Source: Steinernema hermaphroditum
Lineage: Eukaryota > Nematoda > Chromadorea > Rhabditida > Steinernematidae
Reading direction: 5' to 3'
NCBI GenBank assembly: GCA_030435675.1
Contig: CM059623.1
Coordinates: 5,296,012-5,360,011 of the forward strand
DNA length: 64,000 nt
Position 1 is the first letter of the stretch; the number at the start of each line of letters is the position of its first letter. Positions 57,606 to 64,000 of the stretch are shown piece by piece. The notes under the pieces were generated by a model. It worked only from the letters and a program-made list of their open reading frames with translations, was not told the origin of the DNA and made no database searches. The position numbers and the translations under genes were made by a program.

Positions 57606-58478
57606 CTACTTAGAATTGTGAAACCAGTCCGAGATCACGTCCCAGCGCTCGGCCGGTGGGCGAGCGAAGTAATCTGTTTGCTGCTTCGAGTATCGCTCCT
57701 TCGGGTCGCCACAGTCACGGAATCTTCCGTCCCTCCAGTGGTTATTGAACAAGTCCAAAGCCTTCACCACGTCGTTTTCCGAGTGGAGAACGTGAGAGGG
57801 ACGGGGTTCCACGAAGTCGCGGGGCAGCGCCAAGTCGGGGAAGACCACCGCCGCACGGAATGCGAAGTTGCCGCCGTAACGCGGGTGCAAACTGAGTCCG
57901 ATCTGGAAAGGATACTGTAAATGCAGTGCATGGAGAGCGACCGCACCATTCTCTTAGCGGGAGTGTCGTCGAGAGAAAGAGGCGCTTGGGGGCGGTAGTA
58001 GTGGGCAGCTCCGGCGACGTGGCCACAGGTGCACATCAGAATCTTCGGACGTCTACTGGGAGTCATATCGTAATCGTGGATCACATCGATTTCATTTGCA
58101 AACGGCGATACATACGACAACGCCTAGAACGCAGAACGTAGAATGCGAGAGAAAAAGGAATGGGAAAACGAGAGAACTCACCACCTTGGCAGCATCCAAG
58201 CGCTCTGCGAGGAAGCTCTGAATTGGATTCGGAACGAGTTCGGCCGCGTCGTTGTGGTTGCCGCCGTCCACTTTGCTGACGAGCCATTGCCGGAAGGAGA
58301 CGTCGAACATCTTAGGCGTATTCAGCACCAGCACGGCCATGGTGTCCGGAGCGTAGTCCAACTGGAAGTAGGAGTCGACGACTTCATTATAACTCCCGAT
58401 CCGGAAGGGATAGCATTCGAATCCGTCGTCTTCGGGTAGGGAACGGTGCAGGGATTCGAGCACAGGTTCAAGGGACAT
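57606..58478 (-). CDS. cblc-1: MMACHC (CblC) cobalamin-processing protein
   Basis: About 260 aa in three exons. The start at 58478 encodes MSLEPVLESLHRSLPEDDGF, then ECYPFRIGSYNEVVDSYFQL and MAVLVLNTPKMFD, the first half of the nitroreductase-like fold. Exon two gives EIDVIHDYDMTPSRRPKILM and GHVAGAAHYYRP, the HxxGAAYYY cobalamin/GSH site of MMACHC. The last exon has LHPRYGGNFAFRAAVVFP, FNNHWRDGRFRDCGDPKERY and ARPPAERWDVI. It removes the upper ligand of cobalamin in the cytosol and passes it to the methionine synthase and methylmalonyl-CoA mutase routes. A TTTTGCAG acceptor directly precedes the ATG. The CSL-like gene lies upstream on the same strand, 749 bases away. Confidence 0.95.
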
Positions 58479-59226
58479 AAACCTGCAAAAGACATAAAGT
58501 GGAGAATTGAATAAGTGATCTTCGTGCTACTGAAAGTAAACAGAAGATAAAATTTTCGGCCACATTCTACCCGTTCGGAAAATTCTTGCGATCTCCTTAT
58601 CAGTACCATTCATTCGCGACGACCGAGTACAACAGCGCCATCGGCGAAGGTCTCGGTCAGCGCGACAGGAAGGTTGCGGAAATAGAAATAAATAGCCCGT
58701 GGAAATAGCCCATGGCACCGTGTTTTCGATCATCTCACGCGCGCAATAAAACAAGAGATAACTGTAAACAGCCGGTGGAGGGTATCGCCAAAAGGCTGAT
58801 AGGCTGTGCGTAGACGGAAAACGCCCGCGCGTTGTAATCCGATTAGAGTAGCCAAGAACCACGACGAAAACAAAAAAACACGACTGGACGACGGGCAAAA
58901 GAGCGATAAGAAGAAACGATGGAACCACGAGGAAGAGGCAAACATTGGACAGCTGCGCCGAAACGTGCAAAACCAAACTACATTTCCGTCGGCGAAAGGC
59001 GGTTCGGAGACAACCTGCCACTGCTGCGGTGACGTGATTAATGAGCATTTCCGATCACGCGGAGATCGCAACTGATCGACAAGGACAGGCCAGACACAGG
59101 TGAAGTTAGTAGATAGATCGCATGGGCTCCCACGACCCTTCGGAGCCAGATTGACAAGGAAATTGGCACCTAGAATCATAGGCTTTATATATAACAAATT
59201 CAACAACATGGCAATAACAAGGACAT
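58479..59226. other. intergenic between the CSL-like gene and MMACHC
   Basis: No firm gene. A plus-strand 89-codon frame at 58806-59075 ends in a Cys/His cluster (ETTCHCCGDVINEHF) but has no splice or start support, and a long minus-strand frame overlaps it. Confidence 0.5.
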
Positions 59227-60822
59227 TCAACAACTTGGCTCCTCCTTCACTATACTCTTTCTTGGGAAGTTGAACGTCGACGGGTAAATGACGCCGTCAT
59301 CACGAAGAAGACACAACTGGGACTTGGGTTGAATTCCAGCGGCGCGAAGACGTGCAACGGACACCTCACGCTCCTCGTCGGTTGGAAGGCGGCAGACCAC
59401 CGACTCGCTGTTCTTGTAATATGTGTCTAGAGGGATGTCGTCCAGAAAAGCTTGCAAACGAGGAGTGAAGCCCATTCCGTTGACAGTGACGTATTCGCCT
59501 TTGGCAAACTCCATGCAGCTTTCGAAGAGAGGGGCAGGTGTCACTGGACCATCGGCACACCCATCAGGTTCGGCGAAAGTGTACACGATTGTCTCATGTG
59601 GAATAAGCAGCCAGGTTTCGGTGGGAATTGGTTCGATAATGCGCTGGCCTGTCTTGGACAAGAAGCCCGATTGGATACACTGCAAATGACAAATAAGAAA
59701 GGCATTGAACACGAGAGCTTACCGGTTTAGCTCGCACAGTTTGATAGTCTTTGTCATCCAGCCCTAGGAACAAATTAGGATCATCGAGAAACTGGAATGC
59801 GGCACGCTGGAAGTGAAGAACTTCGTACAAGCCCGGTTCGGTTGACAGATCAATTCCACGTTCGTCAGCTCGCAAGATACGCTAAATGCACCTTTCATTT
59901 CTTTTCCGGATACGTTTCAGCTCTTACCATCTTCGGCAAGCCAATGTTCTCTTCCGTGTCCACGAGTTTCACAACACTTCCATAGGTAATCGTTTCGTTT
60001 TCTCGAACCTTGATCTGAGTACCTTCTTCCATGTTTTCGTCCACTTGAAAACGAACACGCAGTGATACAACACACACATAAAAGACGTACCTAAGTGGAT
60101 AGTAAAAGTACTATAGTAGGGTAGATCGCCACAGATCACCCCACCATTGACGCAGAGATTACGGGTCATTTTCGTGCTACGCACGGAAAGGGTGATTATA
60201 TCACCGGATTTGAACGACAAGTTGTTAGAAACTGGGGTAACAGAAACGGAACGGTGCGGCTTCGAGACGACAGAGATCGACTTGGAAGTGAAGACGCCAA
60301 CATCATCACAGCCTTGGTAGAAGAGGCGAAGCTTCAGCAGGGTGGACTTCACGCTCACATCGTCCGACATGTCGTTGATGCGTAGCTGTGCCATCGCTGG
60401 GACTTCGAGGCTAATCGCCTCTGGGATTCTCCACACTTCTCCGTTGGTCGTCATCATCTCCGCACTGACGCAGGTCTTCTTCTGATTCTCGGCGTCGAAG
60501 ACGGAGTTGTGCGTCAAGCGATGGATACGGCACTGGTCGTCAGGGCACGAGTTCCGGAGGATCTCCAAGCGGCGGCGCCATCCACCGCCGCCGAGCACCA
60601 CTGCCGGGTAGCACATGAGCAGGCGGCGTTCACGACCGTAGGACTTCTGAGCGGTGCGTGGGTATCCCAGCGTGACGGAGCAGTTGTACTTCGAAGGATC
60701 CGCCAGGTAGCCCTGGAGCTTTAGTCTGAAACCCGACGCATTGAGCACCCTTGACCGCAGAGGGGAATTTACCGAAACTGATCGGAGTTGATGCGCTTCA
60801 CTGCGTTTTTTTTGACCTCCAT
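59227..60822 (-). CDS. divergent CSL-family (LAG-1/RBPJ-like) transcription factor
   Basis: About 450 aa in several exons. The start at 60822 (MEVKKNAVKRINSDQF) follows TTGTTGCAG directly. CSL landmarks in order are: AQKSYGRERRLLMCYPAVVL (NTD; canonical SYGNEKRFFCPPPC), GGGGWRRRLE, LRLFYQGCDDVGVFTSKSIS and VVSKP (NTD end), VRSTKMTRNLCVNGG (BTD; canonical VSTRYLHVEG), ITYGSVVKLVDTEENIGLPK (BTD), and a C-terminal Ig-like domain with YVTVNGMGFTPRLQAF, VCRLP and LLRDDGVIYPSTFNFP. The Lys-rich SKKKQS loop that contacts DNA in LAG-1/RBPJ is not visible, and the long N-terminus of LAG-1 is missing. Family membership is firm. It looks like a fast-evolving paralogue rather than lag-1 itself, which is inference. 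Confidence 0.8.
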
Positions 60823-61099
60823 CTGCAACAACAAGACTCAAACGGGATCGAACGCACGCAACAGAATCTCACGTACAAAACTGACGGAATAGCGCACAAA
60901 GGTATTTCAATTAATCGAATGACGTTACGGTGAGTGTTACGGTAACGGAGAGTCGTTGTGGGAACCGCCCATCCTATGGATCTCTTTTCAAATGGAAGGC
61001 GCGTTATCGGGACTCGAGTGCATTTGGAATTCAGACGTAGGCGTGTCTATCTGCACCGGATCTAGACATATGTAATTTTTGCTGTAGTTACTCTATTAT
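60823..61099. other. 5' region of the CSL-like gene
   Basis: No coding exon seen. Ends at a TIR element. Confidence 0.5.
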
Positions 61100-62400
61100 G
61101 CTACGGCCACGAATGCTGCGTCGTGCGTCGCTCGCCGCGTCGTGCGTTTTCTGGAGGGTGGCCACGAACGCAGCGTCGTGACGCAGCGTCGTGCGTTTTT
61201 GCTGAGGTGGCCACGAATGCTGCGTCGTGCGGCAGCGTCGTGCGTCTTGCGTCGTGCGTTCTCTGCTCGCTGCGTTGCGTTCGTGGCCACCCCTTGCGTC
61301 ATTCGATGCGTTCTAATGAACTGCGGTGTATGTGTCACCAAAACCAGCCGTTATCATAGAAAGCTCAGTGCTTCCAACAATAACCAACGATGGACCGTGA
61401 AGTTGACCTCATCGGACAAAAAGATGTTCGATATGCAGAAGAGAGACTTCCAGAAGAGGATGATGAGCGACCTGGTCATCAAGGAGGACGCGCTTCCCGC
61501 GGAGGTGTATTTCGGTCCAGGGGATCACATGCTTCGCCAGGATCTCTTCCTGATAGACCTCAGACCTTGATAGAGTCCATTTTCACAATTTTCGTGACTT
61601 ATTTTCACGATTTTCGTGCATGGCGAGCCCATAGGTAGCGGCTATCAATGATTCTAGCCATTGTGGATGAGTAAAATCGTAAAAATCTTTGAATCCGACA
61701 AAGCCCCATTGGAGAATCTGGAGTCGCGTGCCGGCGCCTTCACTTTTTTGAATTTTTCCAGTTTTTCAGCCTTTTTGTGGTCGGTTAAAAGATATCTACG
61801 ACTCATTTTGTAGCATTTCGTCTGGAGATCTTCATTAATAGCCGCTCGCATCTCTCGCATCGATTGATCCCGTGGACTTTCACCAACTTCCTCAGCGAAC
61901 GCTCAGGATTCCGCTAGATTTTTTGTTGGACCATTTCTTGATCCCACGAGTCTCATGAAATCGATCCCGCACTCGTTTAACGGTATATCGAGGCACTTTC
62001 ATGTTCTTGTAAATGTTAGGGTTTGATTGTCTAGCACGGTGCCGAGTGCCGATGGCAAAACGCAGTTTTTCGGAGCCCTTTTTTTTAATCGTTTAAAGTT
62101 CCCAGAGATGTGCATGAAATTGCTAAAATCCAACATTTCGATGCGTCGCAGAACTTTCTGAACACCCTGTACTTCGAGATGCCGGCCTACATACACATGT
62201 GTCCACTCCAAAGTAGCGCACCAAGCATACAACTGATTGGGAGGATGTTAAAAACCCCTGGGGTATTACGGTAGCATCAAGGCATATGCCAATTTGGCCT
62301 TCGTAGTTGGACCACCCATGAAGAAAACGCACGACGCAGCGTTCGTGGCCACCCCACGACGCAGGACGCAGGACGCACGACGCAGCATTCGTGGCCGTAG
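61100..62400. mobile_element. TIR element with GGCCACGAA-type subterminal repeats and a transposase remnant
   Basis: Ends TGCTACGGCCACGAATGCTG (61100 on) and its complement (to 62400) are inverted, flanked by TTA at 61097-61099 and 62401-62403 region (T-offset allows TTA or TA reading). The phrase GGCCACGAAYGCWGCGTCG recurs several times at each end, and CGTCGTGCG-type tracts fill 61110-61300 and 62325-62390. The interior holds a broken Tc1/mariner transposase on the minus strand. Confidence 0.7.
61654..62000 (-). pseudogene. broken Tc1/mariner transposase
   Basis: From high to low coordinates: VPRYTVKRVRDRFHETRGIK (homeodomain-like helix-turn-helix) near 62000-61930, then after a frame break NPERSLRKLVKVHGINR, then INEDLQTKCYKMSRRYLLTD, HKKAEKLEKFKK and LSDSKIFTILLIHN, which corresponds to the S-D-E-K-x-F-T-I motif around the first catalytic Asp; the Glu after it is changed to Ser. 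Stops and frameshifts break the gene and the second half is missing. It is inactive. Confidence 0.65.
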
Positions 62401-62467
62401 CATTAGATTTTGTGCCAAGTGGTTCTTTTGAGTGAGGGAGGAGCTCTAGAACGAGATTCTGTAGGAT

Positions 62468-63458
62468 CTAAGAAGCAGAGTTGTCGGGTTCGGGTTTTCG
62501 GGTCGGGTTTTTCGGGTTTTCGGGTCGGGTTTGGGTGTCGGTTTCGGTTTTTCGGGTCGGGTACCCGAACGCTTCGGTTTCGGGTTCGGTTTCGGGTACC
62601 CGAAAATTTCGGGTTCGGGTTCGGTTTCGGTTTCGGGTACCCGAAAGTTTAGGTTTCGGGTTCGGGTTCGGTTTCGGGTACCCGAAAATTTCGGTTTCGG
62701 GTTCGGTTTCGGGTCGGGTACCCGAACTTCCCGGTTGGATTTCCCTGATTTTCGGTGTTTTGGAACTGTCGAACCGCGATTTTATTTTTTCAAACCCCAT
62801 AAAGCGATCAGTCACAGCGCGGCGAGACCCAGAACCTATATTAGCGCTTTGAGATATCGAGATCTCCAGAAAAAGTAGGATATTTCGTACGTTCGGTCGC
62901 CGTTTTGATCGTGCTAGTGCAAACTTTGGGCGTAAGCGTGGCGCCACAACGGTACCGAAGTGTCGGTCTGCGCTTATGACGTGAACATGAGTGGGATGCA
63001 CCGACGACAAGTTCATTAACTTCGTAACCTTTGTAGACAGTTTGACGTCCACCTTTTCTGAGAGTTTCACGTTGATAGACAGTTTAGTTTTAAACTGAAG
63101 GACGCACGAAAAGGACTGCGGGAAAAAAGGAAAAAAAATGTCCCCAACTTCAAAAACAACTTCGGGTTTTCGGTTTCGGTTTCGGGTTCGGTTTCGGGTA
63201 CCCGAAAGTTTCGGTTTCGGTTTCGGTTTTTTCGGGTTCGGTTTCGGTTTCGGGTACCCGAAAATTTCGGTTTCGGTTTCGGGTTCGGTTTCGGGTACCC
63301 GAAAATTTCGGTTTCGGGTTCGGTTTCGGTTTCGGGTACCCGAAAATTTCGGTTTCGGGTTCGGTTTCGGTTTCGGGTACCCGAAAGTTTCGGTTTCGGG
63401 TTCGGGTTCGGTTTCGGGTACCCGAACTTTCGGGTACCCGGACAACTCTGCTAAGAAG
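62468..63458. mobile_element. hAT-type MITE with 8-bp target duplication
   Basis: The element 62476-63450 starts CAGAGTTGTC and ends GACAACTCTG, and it is flanked by identical 8-bp duplications CTAAGAAG (62468-62475 and 63451-63458). 8-bp duplications and CAGNG ends are the hAT hallmark. Both ends are filled with TTCGGT/TTCGGG hexamer tracts punctuated by the palindrome GGGTACCC (five copies left, seven right). The middle (62745-63160) is unique sequence with no transposase, so it is non-autonomous. Confidence 0.88.
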
Positions 63459-64000
63459 CTAAATTAACAGGAGTTGAAGGTACTGTGGAATCGGCTCCTG
63501 ATACTCCTAATGTTCATGTTTGAGGACAAGATTTCTCTCTTTGTTGGAATGTTCCCAGAAAACAGCAAACAACGTGTCCCCGTCAGTAGCGCGCCAACTG
63601 TTTCCCGAGAATAGGCGATTTTTGGGGTATACTCATTCCGAACATTTCGGGGAATCGCCTTCCTATGAGACGACTCCACCCTTCTGGTGTCGAACCTCCC
63701 AAGAAGACGTTTGACCTTTCCTATCCAAACATCAATCAGCTCAAGTACCCTAACGGAGGCGCCGCCAACCGAAGCACAAAGTTATGCGCCGAGAGTCATT
63801 TTAATTCGACTCATTCTAAATGAATAATGCGTTCGCAATGCACACATCGAAGTGCATGTGCCCTTTCAGAATGACGATCTTTGAGTTTGAGCGATCTCTG
63901 CGAAAAGTGCGTCGTCATCGGAGGTTCTTTTGTGTTCGCGGCTACAGAGTCGAGCTGTGCTCTCTGATCTGTCAGAGTTGTCGGCGCAGGGGCGCCGAGT
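63459..64000. other. window end, no gene seen
   Basis: No coding exon or repeat supported in the last 540 bases. Confidence 0.5.

Noticed and set aside
58730..59233. 167-codon minus-strand frame between the CSL-like gene and MMACHC
   Set aside because: Hydrophobic and Cys/Phe-rich without a coherent membrane pattern; no acceptor near the start and a competing frame on the other strand.
62468..63445. 325-codon minus-strand Pro/Lys/Glu-r repetitive protein
   Set aside because: It is simply the translation of the hexamer arrays of the hAT MITE.

Overview
The window is nuclear DNA of a nematode. It holds about 24 supported genes: many short exons, introns mostly 35-50 bases with GT...TTTCAG borders, closely packed genes on both strands, and likely operons in which the downstream gene has a TTTCAG-type acceptor just before its ATG, as expected for spliced-leader trans-splicing. 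Gene content is typical of nematodes: a DDX60-type helicase, a SEL-2/neurobeachin protein, a LEM-3/ANKLE1 nuclease, UNC-119, an MLC-3-like myosin light chain and an RDE-8-like NYN RNase. The species was not identified. Exon borders were read by eye from splice signals and reading frame.

Layout. 1-1.2 kb: a 54-bp palindrome and two divergent mini-genes sharing an identical 70-bp first exon. 1.3-6.8 kb (-): DDX60-like helicase. 7.3-8.9 kb (+): a small disordered protein and a 312-aa unknown. 8.9-10 kb: a foldback transposon carrying a coiled-coil exon. 10.5-12.1 kb (+): NYN RNase plus POLR3K, probably an operon. 12.9-21.5 kb (-): neurobeachin/LRBA (sel-2). 21.5-25 kb: gene-poor, with a mariner remnant. 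25.2-26.6 kb: HIG1 protein (+) and HP1 (-), convergent. 27.6-31.2 kb (+): ANKLE1/LEM-3, essential myosin light chain, TAF9. 31.3-38.5 kb (-): topoisomerase III and myosin VI. 39.9 kb: tRNA-Ser(GCU). 40.3-44.4 kb (-): UNC-119 and a PHF12-like PHD/FHA protein. 44.5-48.1 kb: transposon nest. 48.2-49.4 kb (+): FAM162-like and a second HIG1 protein, likely an operon. 49.6-52.6 kb: unknown protein (-), RAD51C/RFS-1-like (+), HUS-1 (-). 52.8-57.5 kb (+): THADA-like and SIRT6-like, likely an operon. 57.6-60.8 kb (-): MMACHC and a divergent CSL (LAG-1/RBPJ) protein. 61-63.5 kb: two more TIR elements, one a hAT-type MITE with an 8-bp target duplication.

Functional themes. Several genes act in genome maintenance or chromatin (ANKLE1, TOP3, RAD51C-like, HUS-1, SIRT6-like, HP1, PHF12-like, TAF9). 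Three encode mitochondrial membrane proteins (two HIG1 paralogues and FAM162-like), two of them in one putative operon. No CRISPR, prophage or bacterial-type system is present. The most unusual items are the divergent CSL protein, the transposon nest in which one insertion can be read by comparison with the intact opposite arm, the foldback element with a captured exon, and the twin mini-genes at the left edge.
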